Part shown: positions 43,131 to 54,215 of the stretch, one piece after another
Numbering within the stretch: the stretch's first letter is position 1
Layout of the letters: each line of letters begins with the position of its first letter
Source: Icerya purchasi
Taxonomy: Eukaryota > Arthropoda > Insecta > Hemiptera > Monophlebidae
NCBI GenBank assembly: GCA_039619475.1
Contig: CM077116.1
Location: 380,952,760 to 381,016,759, forward strand
Direction: 5' to 3'
DNA length: 64,000 bases
The notes under the pieces: model-generated
The model's database searches: none
Seen by the model: only the letters and a program-made list of their open reading frames with translations
Told to the model about the DNA's origin: nothing
Position numbers and translations under genes: made by a program

Positions 43131-44494
43131 GGGGTTCATAGTAAACAAGAGATAAGGCGGTTAAAATCGATAATGTCTTTATCAATGAGCAGCAGTTCGC
43201 CGATTAACGAAAACCTAACGATAGTTTGAAAATTGACTTACTACGCGCGGTGGTAGAGCGTGGTAATAGTTTACGATTACGATACAAAACCGGATGCGAT
43301 ACGACTGAGAAACGCTAGAGAACAGGCCACTTTACTAAAAGGCGAACAACACGTGATCGACGAGTACTATTTAACACGAGAATCACATTCAAGTTTGATT
43401 TATGTGGTAATTATAATTACTACTACACATTAAAAGAGTAGCTGGTCAGCAGACGCGTGGCATTGAAGCAGTGAAGGATAAATATTTATAGTAGTCTGCG
43501 ATTAATTTAAAGAAAGCTTTTAAGACGCTCTTCGTATCAGCTAATGTAAGCTTATAAGGTAAATGACTAGTAAATGGCAGTAATGAAACTAGGGACGTCG
43601 TTAAAAAATGCCATAGCAGCGCTTGGCTAAATAATGTGAAAAAGATCACGGAACTTGTGTACATAAGAACAAAATAAAAATACGTGTCTCCAAACAGTAA
43701 AGAATAAGCTACAAAAGGAAACTGTTTTGAGGAATGTTTGCTGTAACTGAGCGAAGTCGAAGTACTCTTTTCATATAATGTAGAGCTGTTGTTATTCAAC
43801 ATAATAATTTAATTGAAAAATTAGATTGAGAACTAAAGTATCCGCAAAGGCAGGGAATTCAGAATCGTTGCGGCAGAATTATCTAGTGCACGTAAATATG
43901 GTTAACGATTTATTAGTGACAACAGTTTGAGGATTCGATAAGTGAGGTGAACATTTGCTTCTTGGTAAAATAAGAACAACTTAGTTTCAGTTTAAAGCAT
44001 CTTTGAAAAAGTAGTTAAATCATGAAAAAAGTAAGTAGTATTTATCAGTGACGATTTAATTACTCAGTTTTATTATCATTATCTTTTTTTTTTCGATCCA
44101 AGTTTGATAACACTGCATAGTATATGTGGTACTGTGTGATATTGCGGCGGTGTGCAAACTTGCAGTCATCACACGGCATGCGTGCAGTACAGCGTCTGTG
44201 TGATGTCGGCTGAGACTGTGCAGTGTTTTGCTCGGCGATGTAAGGTGGTGTTATTTTAGTATTGCGGTGAGGCGGCAGGAAATAGAGGCGCACTGAGTTA
44301 GATTTAGTGCGAACGTGCTACATAAAAAAAAAAGGGTTTTTGACCACTAGGGTTAAGATTAACTGCCAAAATTCGCTTAGCTTTATACATTACAACATTT
44401 GGGAAGGTAAAAAGTTTTGCGGTTAGATTTGCGTTGGGATGTGCGATAGCTGTTGTTTATCAGCGCCGTCAGTTAGATACCAGACTCTTCCTAT
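43131..44494. other. spacer, possibly including the Jockey-like 5' UTR
   Basis: 43131-43400 is richer in GC than its surroundings and may hold the element's 5' UTR. A 118-codon minus-strand frame (43446-43802) and a 77-codon one (44060-44293) have no recognised motif. No gene called. Confidence 0.45.
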
Positions 44495-44722
44495 TTTTAA
44501 TGTAAATTAAATAAATTGGCTTTTTTTTCATCAAAATTGATATTAAATATTAAAAAATATTTAAAATATAACCAAAAAAATTATTTACTTATTTTATATA
44601 TATATCAAATATTAACTAATAATTGCAAAAATAATTTTTTTTTGTTATAATTTTAAATATTTCTTAATATTTAACACCAATTTTGATGAAACAAAGCTAA
44701 TTTATTTAATTCACATTAAAAG
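44495..44722. repeat. foldback (MITE-like) element, about 95-bp arms
   Basis: Left arm 44495-44590 (TTTTAATGTAAATTAAATAA, TTCATCAAAATTGATATTAA and so on) and right arm 44628-44722 are inverted copies with few differences; the spacer is about 37 bp of TA-rich sequence. No coding capacity. Confidence 0.85.
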
Positions 44723-47500
44723 ACTATAACATTTTATAATGTCATCAAATAATGACGTAAAATAATTTTATTCCATTTTAGCTCCATACTTCTAGCATTT
44801 TGGAAAATTATCTCCCTGACGTTGTAGTTGTGGTTGGGTAAGGGTTACCTTTTGGTACCGACGTGATACTGTGAAGATCACGCGTTACCCGCCCCAACAC
44901 ACACACACACACACATTATATAGAATCTCTACCACTGTCCTACAATCGGTAGAACGCATCCAGTTTAGTTGTGTAAATATGATGCTATTTTTTGTGTGCG
45001 ACATGTGTATTTTATCAATATATCTTTTGTTTTTTTGTATATTTAAAAAATGAAACTAAAAGCTATTTTAAGAAAAGTATTTAAAAAATCGAGACCAGTT
45101 TTGAATCGCAGCTGTAAGTATAACTTTTTGAAGTGTACTAAATTTATTTATGAGACTTCATCCCTTGCTCGTCCTTATCCCTGTGGAATTCGAAGCGAAA
45201 CTTCTTGCATCAAAGTTGTTTAACACAACTTACTTGTAAATTTTTCAACACTACAAGCGGAACACGAATCTTGTTGAATTTATATTCCGTCAGGTGCAAA
45301 CTTTTCAATATAAGCTTATCAAAATTTTTAAGAAGAAAATTAGTATATGTACCTTTCTGGTGACTTTTTAACATATCGATTGAGAAAATTCGAACAATAA
45401 ATTATTTAAAAACGACCAAGCGCTAGTATAAAATTTTGATTGACTGTTTTTATCATAGCTCTTAACTAGATAATGGCGCGAGTTGTAAAAGGGAGTTTCG
45501 CCGGTTTCTGGAAGTAAAGTAGATTTTTAGTAACAATTTCTTTAATGCAGGAAAGTGTTTATCCGCTGGAATATTTTAGAGCGATAGAGCAGAGAGAAAC
45601 TGCTGGAGCATGCAATGTTACTGTTACGATTTGCTTGAAATAAATGTGATTAAAAATAAATGCGTGAGGTTTAATACGGTTTTCCGGAAGTAAATAAAAC
45701 CATAATCAGCAATGACAAATGCAATCAAGTTCAGTTGAATCGGTAAATTGAATTAAATGGAAGTCCGGAAGGGACGTTGCGCGAGACACAAACAGTACAT
45801 TAAAAGCCAGGACTGAAGCAAAAATAATTAACCTAAATTTTAACGTACAACTACGTGCGCACTTAAGCTTACAATTCAGTTGCGCTTTGTCATTGTTCAC
45901 TTACAATTTTCCTTCACATCCGTTTTGGCATTTCCAACTTTTACTTATAATTCGCTCCAGTGATATAGATTAAAGCGGATTATCGTTCGGTAATGTTCGT
46001 TACATTTAAAATTTTCGATTCATCGTCTACACATCGATATTCAGTACTTCAGTACCGTATTCTCTGCCATTACAATATACTACTTAACCGCGTCTACAGC
46101 TTTTGCAATGAATTCAAAATTAGACATTAATATTTACGTTTTTAATTCAGCCGTTAGAAAACCTGTAAATTATAATTTCTGACTGTATATAATTAAGTAA
46201 GTTAATATTGTTATTATGAAATATTGCTTGTCAGGGGGACTTCTTGGACAAATTTCAATGGTATAGTTTAAATTAATTCACGAAAATTCTATAACCGACC
46301 AACGGATAATAAATGTCACCCTTAAAAAAAAAATAAAATTGAAGTTCACTACAAAATTACAATCAAAGAGTGATGATTTTGTAGTTATGAAAGTCTGAAG
46401 TATTCGGTAAGGAAGGAGCAAAAATAAAAAAAAAATAAAAATTATCGCATATTATAAGTTTTAAGAACATCATACACTAAATAGTGTCCTATTCAACTTT
46501 AATTGAGATAAACTCATAGAAAAAAACCAAACAGATATGTAAGGTACAAAAATCACCAATGAAATAATTATTAAAGTAAACAGACTACAGAATTAAACCA
46601 GATACATACGGATATACGAAAAAGTGGGTCCCATTTATTTTCGACATTAGGCGTAATTAAGCTTTTCTTAATGTACTTAAGGGTTTAAATGATCCGAAAA
46701 GAATACCGGGGTCGATTTTACTGTTCTTTCTACATAATTCGCCTTTTAGCCAGTTATTTCAGCTATGTACATATATTTATATATATACACTTAAGACGAT
46801 CTAAGCCCGAAACGATGTAATTGATTCGGCCACACCTTTGCTTGGTCAGTCAAGTAAATTACTAGGCTGTCGCTTTACCCATACGTACACATATATGAAA
46901 GTATAAGAAAATGATGCATTCTAAACAAGATAATGCCTGCACTTTGTAACGTGTTACTCTATAAATAAAATTCCGTGAATCTTCGTTGTCTCTATATAAA
47001 TTTAATTAAATTTTCGATTATTTCAACGAATTTTAAATATTACTCACACGTTAAGAGTGCTTTGAAAGCTACTCAGTAGTAGTTTTCTGTCAAAATTTGG
47101 TGATGACCCATTTAAAGGGAAACTTCAAATTCTTTAATTGTAACGATGGTTATTTATTCATTTATTCTCATTTCTTTACGGCTATGTACTGAATATAACT
47201 GTCCAGGCTATGCGCAATGATTCAGAAGAGAATCTCGCAAGTTTAAATCTTCAAAACAGCGTTAAAGTCGTAGAATCGAATTGCATTAACTTTTCTTTCG
47301 ACACTTTTTAAGTGCAAGTGATCAGGCAAGACAGACTGGAGGAGTATGCCTTAACGCTATTATATGTTATAAGTAACCACTGTAAGAAAAGTGACTAGTT
47401 ACTAAATGACTTGTTAAAACACGGGGACCCCCGATGACTTCGGCGCGTTACCTAGATAGTGCGGAGTGCTGCATAGTAAACTGACTTAAGGGATTTTAAA

Positions 47501-47531
<31 letters not shown>

Positions 47532-47784
47532 CGGTGAAGGATTTTGTGAAAAAGAATTTAAAATTAATATCATGTTTCGGGCTGAAGAAACGTTTTAGAG
47601 TAGACAGTGACTCCAAGCATTTACTTTGAGATCGTGGAAATAAGGAAATTGTGTGCAAGTGCTGAATAAAAGGTCGTGTTCGAACAAAATTTTTCGACAA
47701 GATGAAATAATGAAACGGTTTTTACAAGATGCTTTTCATGGAAATTAACAAAAACAGATTTTGTCGATCTTCATATTTCAGAAC
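44723..47784. other. long AT-rich spacer
   Basis: Contains a CA microsatellite (44899-44916), a TA-rich stretch near 46770-46790 and a T run (47506-47531). Short frames at 45706-45900 and 47452-47700 have no motif; the latter runs through the T tract. No gene recognised in 3 kb. Confidence 0.5.
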
Positions 47785-47905
47785 TAGGAGGATTTATTAA
47801 GTTTTACTGGATACTGCAGGATACTAGGGTCAATTCAGTTGCAAAAGAAGCGACCGCATCAGGTATTCTCCATTCATGACCTCCTAGATAAAGTTAAAAG
47901 GAATA
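47785..47905 (+). pseudogene. possible RNase H end relic
   Basis: Frame gives IKFYWILQDTRVNSVAKEAT, recalling the VxFxWIPGHxGIxGNExADxLAKEA end of retrotransposon RNase H with the GHxGIxGN part eroded. Only about 35 residues support this, so it is tentative. Confidence 0.3.
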
Positions 47906-48068
47906 GGAATGCGGATTTTTTGGGCTATATCGGAACTGATCAAGATTCTGGTAAATGTATTTTCATATTGTGCAGCCATCTCTACCGTGTCCATATCTTG
48001 GTTTTATCACATTTATGCCCACCGTTAGTATGACAATTTGTAACTGTTGCGCGTAGGTGGGCTTCGGC

Positions 48069-48069
48069 C

Positions 48070-48100
<31 letters not shown>

Positions 48101-48780
48101 CTTGTTTGGGTTTTTCCCTGGGCTTGTCAGCAACGGACGATTACCCATCAACATGTGTACATAGCAGCAATTAGGAGTAACAAGGAATGGAATCTGATAA
48201 AGAATGCTATACCAAAGATGGAGAAACAATAACAATCAACGTCGAAAAATGCCAAACGTATGTATCCTGGAAAGAAAAGAAATGACGAAGGTAAGAGCAA
48301 AAGGAGTTAGCTGTCCCATACCATGGTCACATCTGCAATTACAGAGCCCACAGTACAAACGGACAAAGGAATCTGGCTATAAATAATTAAGGAAGAAGAA
48401 ACACGGGATGTTTAAAAAGCAGTTAGATCCATCAAGCACGAAACCTATATAAAACACAGCGCTTAGCGTCCGTAAACAATTATCCGAAAGTTCAATGACT
48501 TTCTCCATCACTATAAAGCAAAGTTTATAGTTTTTAATTATGAAACATTAATCATATTTATGGCGACGACTGCAGAAACAGCGCCTACCATTCTGTTAAA
48601 AGGAAATGAGCAGAATTTTCACTGAACACTATGGCCACACTGCAACAGCAGCGCCCGCAGTGCCGGCTAACAAGGAGTTCACCTATCTACCGTTAGGGCC
48701 GCAAATGCGACAGCGAGCCCGCAAAATTAACTGCGAGCTGTGCCTGTTTGTGACTGTAACTGCAACATCAGTGCGTGTTC
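48069..48780 (-). repeat. retroelement-like 3' end with poly(A), then unidentified sequence
   Basis: A T tract at 48072-48100 (poly(A) on the minus strand) is preceded, reading minus, by TGACAAGCCCAGGGAAAAAC, a GGG-AAAAA-CCC hairpin-like end typical of retrotransposon 3' termini. Between it and the I-like ORF2 (48781) no RNase H coding was found, so this may be the 3' UTR of that element after a deletion or of a different one. 48601-48780 is GC-richer (GCAACAGCAGCGCCCGCAGT) and unlike the neighbouring elements. Confidence 0.45.
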
Positions 48781-51177
48781 TTAGAAATCAAGTTTGGATC
48801 GAACAATGGATTTGTAGAGCATAAGAAGTATCATAGGATCACCTCCCCAATGGGAAGAAGATAAAGACTTTAAGATATTCAAACGTTCTAGAGTAGACGA
48901 ATGGAAGTAATTAATGTGCTCAGTAAAGGATAAACGGCTATCCAGAAAGATTCCTAAGTAGCGGAAGGAGGAAACAACAGGTATAGGTGTATTGTCGATA
49001 TTTACGTTGATTGACTCAGGATTATAGGAACGAAATGTGAAAACAATGCATGAAGATTTTGGAGGAGAGATATATAGATGGATTTGAGAAAGAGAACTCT
49101 GCAGACTGTACAAGGATTCTTGCATGTTATTGCAAGCATTTAGAATGCTAGGAGCAGTTGAAAAAAGTAGAATGTCATCTGCAAAAAATAAGGAAGTAGA
49201 AGGTAGATTAAGAGAGGCGACACCAAGAGAATAAATATTGAAGAGCGTAGGACTAAGACAGGAACCTTGCGGGAGGCCTCGAAAAACCTTTCGTGACTCT
49301 GAAAAGGAAGGAAATCTTAGAGTAACAGTTCTACTTAGGAAAAGACTCATGATTAAGGATGTGAAGTGAGAAGGTAAATTAATAGATAACATTCTGCTCT
49401 TAAGAGTTGGAAGGTGGACGCTGTCAAAGGCACTATAAATATCAACAAAGGTAGCTAGGGTATAATTTTTCTGGATAAACGATTTATAGATGTGGGACAA
49501 GAAGAAAGAAACACAATCAGTAGGACCTCGACCAGAACGAAAACCATACATGTTGTTAGGCAAGACATCATTGTTTTCCAGCCACCAAACCAGCCGCCGG
49601 TTCAAAATGGATTCGAAAAGTTTCCTCAGACAACTTGCAAGAGAAATGCAACGGAAGGACGAGGAATTAATACCCTTGGGGATGGGAACGATGATAAAGG
49701 ATTTCCATGACGGAGGAGCGGAACCTAGATGGAGAATAGAGTTAAATAGATTTAAGAGTATTTTAAGATAATATTCAGGAAGATTCTTAAGAACAATATA
49801 AGATAATCCATCTATCCCTGGAGAAGAGTTAGGATTTTTCGGGAACGCTGATAATAATTCATTAAAAGTGAACGGAAAAGTTAGAAAATGCTCAGAATGG
49901 CTTGCGGCAGAGATAGAAAGGTCAAATTCATCAAAGTTAGGAACATAGGGCGGAGCAACACAATCAAAGAAAGCAGCTAGCTTGTTCTCCGAAACGCCGG
50001 AAGTAAAGGGATTTAAGGACTGAGGGTTTCGGAAAGCCTTAGCCAACCTCCAGATTTGTGTGAGAGGAGTAGATCTAGAAAAGAAAGAACAGAAAGCAGC
50101 CCAAGACGCCTTTTTAACCTTTTTGAGAGTAAATCGGAATTTGGCATTAGCTCTTTTGTGAGCTAGGAAGTTTTCCAGAGAAGGAGCAGCTTGAAAAATA
50201 CGAAACGTGGATACACTGGCTTGGTGTGCAATTGAACATTCCGCATTCCACCATAAGGACGAGGCATAGGACCGCCTGATGCTCCCAGAAGGAGATTTTT
50301 GTGGAGGAGAAGACAAATCTAAAGCTGATGATATTAACTGAACGAAGTTTTCATACTGAGGCGTAACATCTAAGTTAGGATCAAATCTGTAAGAAGAGGA
50401 ATCCAGGAACGAACGAAAATCAGACCAATTAACCTTTGAAACGTTCCAGCTAGGAGAACGGGATTCTTTTTTTACATGAGAGGAGGAAGTCCCATGAACG
50501 GACACAATGATAGGAACATGGTCACTACCAAAGGTTCCATCAAGGGTATTCCATACACATTTCAGGCTTAAATTAGGAGAGGAGAAAGTTAGGTCTATAG
50601 AACTGTAGGAATTTTGGTTTTTGAAATATGTAGGAGAACCGTCGTTGAGAACCACAAGGTTGTAGTTTGAGAGTAGAGTTTGAAGGAAGGAACCATTTCT
50701 ATTTAGTGACGAACTACCCCAGGCGGGAGAGCAGGCGTTCCAATCCCCGCCTATGATAAATGGGTGAGGTAAGGAGTCAAGAAGGGAGGAAAGTGAAAGA
50801 TCCTTTAGGTTACACAGGGGAGGAATGTAGACAGATACAAGATGAAGGGGATGAGAAATATTAGCGAATGTGTGTGAGATAGAAATATGAACAAAGTTGG
50901 GAGAGGAAGAAGGACTAGAGCCACCTGGGATGTCTAAATTGTGGGAAGAAAATGGAATGCCGAACCTAATGAGGATAGCTGCACCACCATAACCATCTTC
51001 GCGATCTGATCTAATTACATGAAAACCCCTAATTGAAAAAGTTGATGATTTCGGAAGCCATGTTTCAGACAACAATGCTATACTTATATTATGTAAATTT
51101 AGCAAGCCTTCTAAGGCTGCCTTATTCGCCCGGATGCTACGACAGTTCCATTGAATAATATTAAGTACAGGCGTCAT
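48781..51177 (-). CDS. ORF2: APE endonuclease and reverse transcriptase, I-like element, 798 aa
   Basis: Would nick target DNA and reverse transcribe the element RNA. Endonuclease (about 1-235): IIQWNCRSI (N11), LLSETW (E38), VSVYIPP, IIGGDWNACSPAWGS (D145, N147), SSIDLTFSS (D194) and GSDHVPI (D219, H220), all catalytic residues kept. RT (about 435-700): SSPGIDGLSY, FIIVPIPK, FRCISLASCLRKLFE, FVDIYSAFDSV (D579), LPQGSCLSPTLFNIY and FFADD (665-668). Thumb: FRYLGIFLDSRLSFTEHI and HWGGDPMILLMLYKS. No stop or frameshift for 2.4 kb, but RNase H and tail are lost, so retrotransposition in cis is unlikely. About 55-60% identical by eye with the 8354-10672 protein over RT, so they belong to related but distinct families. 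Confidence 0.93.
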   Translation of the reverse strand: MTPVLNIIQWNCRSIRANKAALEGLLNLHNISIALLSETWLPKSSTFSIRGFHVIRSDREDGYGGAAILIRFGIPFSSHNLDIPGGSSPSSSPNFVHISISHTFANISHPLHLVSVYIPPLCNLKDLSLSSLLDSLPHPFIIGGDWNACSPAWGSSSLNRNGSFLQTLLSNYNLVVLNDGSPTYFKNQNSYSSIDLTFSSPNLSLKCVWNTLDGTFGSDHVPIIVSVHGTSSSHVKKESRSPSWNVSKVNWSDFRSFLDSSSYRFDPNLDVTPQYENFVQLISSALDLSSPPQKSPSGSIRRSYASSLWWNAECSIAHQASVSTFRIFQAAPSLENFLAHKRANAKFRFTLKKVKKASWAAFCSFFSRSTPLTQIWRLAKAFRNPQSLNPFTSGVSENKLAAFFDCVAPPYVPNFDEFDLSISAASHSEHFLTFPFTFNELLSAFPKNPNSSPGIDGLSYIVLKNLPEYYLKILLNLFNSILHLGSAPPSWKSFIIVPIPKGINSSSFRCISLASCLRKLFESILNRRLVWWLENNDVLPNNMYGFRSGRGPTDCVSFFLSHIYKSFIQKNYTLATFVDIYSAFDSVHLPTLKSRMLSINLPSHFTSLIMSLFLSRTVTLRFPSFSESRKVFRGLPQGSCLSPTLFNIYSLGVASLNLPSTSLFFADDILLFSTAPSILNACNNMQESLYSLQSSLSQIHLYISPPKSSCIVFTFRSYNPESINVNIDNTPIPVVSSFRYLGIFLDSRLSFTEHINYFHSSTLERLNILKSLSSSHWGGDPMILLMLYKSIVRSKLDF

Positions 51178-51291
51178 TTATAAGATAAGAAAAAAGGAAG
51201 AAAAAGAAGAAGAAAACAAAAGAGATGGAAGATTATGTAAGGAGGGCCAATGAAAAATTTGGCTAAGAAAAGTGTAAAGAGAGAAGATAAT

Positions 51292-53010
51292 TTAACTAAA
51301 CTGGACATTGTTGGACAAGAAGGATGCAAGGTTATCAACAAAGGAAGCAGAAGAAACTATGTTAAAAGAAGAAAGGAGCTCCGTAATTGCTGTAGACAAT
51401 CTGGAGATATTGGAAGAGATATCGGAAGAAAGATTGTTAGAATTTCTGTGTAAAGATGTGGAGTGTTCAGAAGGTAAGGAAGGGTTGGGGAGAGAAGAAC
51501 TATTCAGAGCCCATCCAACTGGGGGAGAAGGAGTATAGTAGGATGTGACAGTTGGAAATTGAGGAAGAGGTTTGGAATGAGGTTTAGACTTAGGTAATTT
51601 ATGGAAGGTGGGGGATTTTGGACGAGGAGGAGAAGGTACCTTGGAAGCTACATTGGAAGTATTCAAAGGGAGAGTAGATGATGCGGCTCGATTAGCATAA
51701 GTAAATGCCTGAGTAGCAGCGCTGGAAGATTTAAGCTTAGCGGCTTCTTGAAAAGATACATTTTCAAAAGCCATAATTCGCTTGATATCTTTTTGCCTTT
51801 GCCATTCTGGGCAGAGACGGTTCGAGGAACTGTGACTTCCTTTGCAATTACGGCAAGAAGGAGGCTCTTGGAGATTGGAACATTCATTGAAAGAATGTTT
51901 AGCTGAACAGTGAGAGCAAATAGAATGTGAACTGCGACAATGACGCGCTATGTGTCCGAAGAGAAAGCATTTGGCACACTGAGTGGGGGAGCGGATGCTG
52001 GGAGAGACAGGGAATCGAAGTCGGTAAATGGAAATGAATTCAGGCAGGACGGGTTTAGAAAATTTTATTTCAACACTTCTGGTAGGAATTTTGCCATCTT
52101 CAGAGGAACGCAAAATTCGTCTAACAGATTGTACCGGAATACAAGATTCAATTCCTTCTTTTATATCCTCTTCGGAAAAGGAGGGATGAACTCCGGAAAT
52201 TACTCCAATTCTGTATACAGAGTTGTGAGGGATAAAAGCAATTAAATTGTTGGATTCGAAAAAAGAGGAATTACTTAGAAAAGCATTGGCAGTGGAAGCG
52301 GAAGGGAAAAAAATAGCAATACGCCCTCTGCCTCGAGGCTTGATGTCAGTGAAAGAAGTAGAGTTTTTGCTGATGGCTTTAGCCAATGCAAGTGGATGAA
52401 AGTTACCTAAATTCTGATCGGCGGAACTACTTTCAACGAAAACAGTAAAAGGACCCGGGTGATCGGAAGAAAAGTTTTTAACATGATCAGTGTCGAAGTT
52501 ATTATTCTTTGAATTATTTTTATCATTATTATTATCGTTAGCATTATTATTATTACTCCTATTATTATTATCACCACTATTATTATTAGCATCATTATTA
52601 TTACTGTTATTATTATGATGATGATGATTATTATCAGAAATAGTATTATTATTATTATTATTGTTATTATTATTGTTATTGTTATTGTTGTTGTTATTGT
52701 TATTATCATTTTTGTTATTATTACTAATACTATTGAGGTTAGTGTTGCTGGTGATATTAAAATTGGGGTTGCTATTATTACTGCTGCTGTTGAGCTCGGG
52801 GGCACAAGACGGAGCCGGTATAGCGAGATCAGCCTGAGAAAGCCTGATTTCCTTTGGTAGAGTGGTGGAAATCGGTGAAAGGGGATCAGCCGATTTACGT
52901 TTAGAGTTGAGGTCTATGTCCATGTTTATGGACAAGTTGGATGGGGGTTTAATTGATTTAGTCGGGTTTTGGGAGGAGGCCGCTGAGCGGCCTCCTTTAA
53001 CTACGCTCAT
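51292..53010 (-). CDS. ORF1: gag-like RNA-binding protein with polyasparagine tract, 572 aa
   Basis: Nucleic-acid-binding partner of ORF2. Three CCHC zinc knuckles: C345-C348-H353-C358 (CAKCFLFGHIARHC), C365-C368-H372-C377 (CSHCSAKHSFNEC) and C386-C389-H393-C400 (CRNCKGSHSSSNRLC). An RRM-like part precedes them (about 187-340, with RGRIAIFFPS and VRRILRSSEDGKIPTRSVEI). Residues 74-171 are dominated by Asn with Asp, Ser, Lys and four His, encoded by AAT/AAC repeats, an unusual expansion for this family. C-terminal part (430-572) is Ser/Pro-rich. The frame is open over its whole length, so the tract has been kept in frame. Start at 53010 is the first Met and gives MSVVKGGRS. Confidence 0.9.
   Translation of the reverse strand: MSVVKGGRSAASSQNPTKSIKPPSNLSINMDIDLNSKRKSADPLSPISTTLPKEIRLSQADLAIPAPSCAPELNSSSNNSNPNFNITSNTNLNSISNNNKNDNNNNNNNNNNNNNNNNNNNNTISDNNHHHHNNNSNNNDANNNSGDNNNRSNNNNANDNNNDKNNSKNNNFDTDHVKNFSSDHPGPFTVFVESSSADQNLGNFHPLALAKAISKNSTSFTDIKPRGRGRIAIFFPSASTANAFLSNSSFFESNNLIAFIPHNSVYRIGVISGVHPSFSEEDIKEGIESCIPVQSVRRILRSSEDGKIPTRSVEIKFSKPVLPEFISIYRLRFPVSPSIRSPTQCAKCFLFGHIARHCRSSHSICSHCSAKHSFNECSNLQEPPSCRNCKGSHSSSNRLCPEWQRQKDIKRIMAFENVSFQEAAKLKSSSAATQAFTYANRAASSTLPLNTSNVASKVPSPPRPKSPTFHKLPKSKPHSKPLPQFPTVTSYYTPSPPVGWALNSSSLPNPSLPSEHSTSLHRNSNNLSSDISSNISRLSTAITELLSSFNIVSSASFVDNLASFLSNNVQFS
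52500..52790. repeat. in-frame ATT/GTT trinucleotide repeat within ORF1
   Basis: Plus-strand runs of ATT and GTT (AAT/AAC on the coding strand) interrupted by a few other triplets encode the polyasparagine tract. Purest near 52640-52710. Confidence 0.85.
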
Positions 53011-53400
53011 TTAACAAGCAGAAGAAAGAAGAAGAAGAAGAGAGAAAAAAAAAATAATAATAATAAGAAGGAAAAAAAGTAATAAAAATAAAAAGTAACG
53101 AGAAAGAATAAATAAATAAATTGAAGCTATTGAACAAAATAATTAAAGTGAAATTAAATCTAAAATTCCAACACGACGATTAACGAAAAGTTAATTTATC
53201 GTGTTGAACGTGTTACAATTAAGATGCAACCGATGAACAAGTGATAAGAAAACAAAAGAAATAATGATTGAACGATCTCACCACTGCCGATCTGCCGACG
53301 AAAAACGCGATAACGCACAACTGGTTCGATAACGCACAGAAACTTCTTGGGGCTTCGGGGCTTCGGCCACTATAGAACAGTTCTAAATTTTTCCAGTACC

Positions 53401-53519
53401 GGGCGCTGTCTGAGTTGCAATAGGTCTATTACAGATGAAAATTTCACCGAAAATATTTTAACCACTTTTTATTTAACCGCAACTAGTTAACAAGAAGTTT
53501 TGTAGAGACCCGTAGGATC
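53401..53519. other. junction, boundary of the I-like element uncertain
   Basis: No clear feature; the I-like 5' end lies somewhere in 53050-53500. Confidence 0.4.
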
Positions 53520-53755
53520 TTGGTTTCAGCTTCCAAAGCAGCAATAGAAGTAGGTAATAAGCCGTAAACATGAGTTTTGTATCCTCCCTAATTTGTTACG
53601 ATTATTTACTAAGGAATTATAAAAGAAGTAACAACCACAGTCTAAAATACTGCGATAATATGCTTTGTATAACTTACTCATTGCGCAAGGATCGCTACCC
53701 CAATTGACGTTACAGAGGGCTTTGAGTAGGAGTAACCGTTTTAGAATATTTGCAT
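53520..53755 (-). pseudogene. non-LTR RT thumb fragment
   Basis: Minus-strand frame: KRLLLLKALCNVNWGSDPCA, MSKLYKAYYRSILDCGCYFF and NKLGRIQNSCLRL, then after a frameshift GLLPTSIAALEAET. This is the NILKALxxxxWGxDPxxLLxLYKxxIRSxLDYGxxxYxxA...LDxIQNxCLRLxxGAxxxTPIxAL block of R1/I/Jockey RTs. It lies just 5' of the I-like element but is not part of it, since it repeats a region that element already has. Confidence 0.7.
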
Positions 53756-53839
53756 TTTATTTGTTATATTGTAACAATTTAGGTAGATTCGAGGATTAGA
53801 TATGGAATTCAGGCATAATGATGAGAAAAGTATACTTGG

Positions 53840-54215
53840 GAAAAATAAATAAACTGCAAATTAAGTGCTTGAGATTAATAAGAAATCCTTAAAGACTGAA
53901 AGTGAGACAATTAAAAAAAGAAGACGTAATGAGCATAAGAGAAATGTATACTTATTAGCAAAGATATGTGAATACGTATCAACAGAAAAGAAAATCGAAT
54001 TGGAAGATAAAGTTAGAATACGAGTTGAGGAAAAAAATTTCGTACCAACTGCCCTTAGCAAAAGAACAAAGATGGGGGTGAGCAAATGGACAAATATACT
54101 ATAATAACTCAGATGCTGAATAAAATACCGAAGGAAATATTAGAGAAGGAAAAAATAGGGGAAAGTAAAAGAAAAATAAAAAAATGGCTTCAGGAAGAAT
54201 GTAAAAAAAAATAAC
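53840..54215 (+). pseudogene. possible C-terminal end of another non-LTR RT
   Basis: Plus-strand frames give INKLQIKCLRLIRNP, then YQQKRKSNWKIKLEYELRKK and MLNKIPKEILEKEKIGESKR, KIKKWLQEECKK. The last pieces resemble the xNKLPxEIxxxxxxxxFKKxLKKWL ending of CR1/Vingi/Jockey-type ORF2 proteins. Lys/Glu-rich composition in AT-rich DNA can mimic this, so confidence is limited. Confidence 0.4.

Larger units (their letters stand above)
48781..53400 (-). mobile_element. I-like non-LTR retrotransposon, 5' and coding parts present, RNase H end missing
   Basis: ORF1 (53010-51292) and ORF2 (51177-48781), separated by 114 bases, are both open, the two-ORF layout of I/Jockey-type elements. 53011-53400 is probably 5' UTR, though the 5' boundary was not fixed. 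ORF2 ends right after the RT thumb (SIVRSKLDF, stop), exactly where the related protein at 8354-10672 goes on to YCSFLYG and RNase H. The element is therefore truncated at its 3' side by deletion or replacement at about 48785. Confidence 0.85.

Noticed and set aside
43446..43802. 118-codon minus-strand frame with hydrophobic segments
   Set aside because: No recognised family, no neighbouring exon; hydrophobic runs are expected from T-rich DNA.
46320..46450. possible coding fragment
   Set aside because: Lysine-rich translation caused by A runs only.
49490..49771. 93- and 72-codon plus-strand frames
   Set aside because: Antisense to the RT domain of ORF2 (48781-51177), no motif of their own.
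51663..52860. several plus- and minus-strand frames of 74-132 codons
   Set aside because: Overlap ORF1 in other frames; the isoleucine-rich ones are translations of the same trinucleotide repeat.
51292..53010. Asn-rich ORF as a host prion-like protein
   Set aside because: Three CCHC knuckles and the position 114 bases ahead of an EN-RT frame identify it as ORF1 of a retrotransposon.
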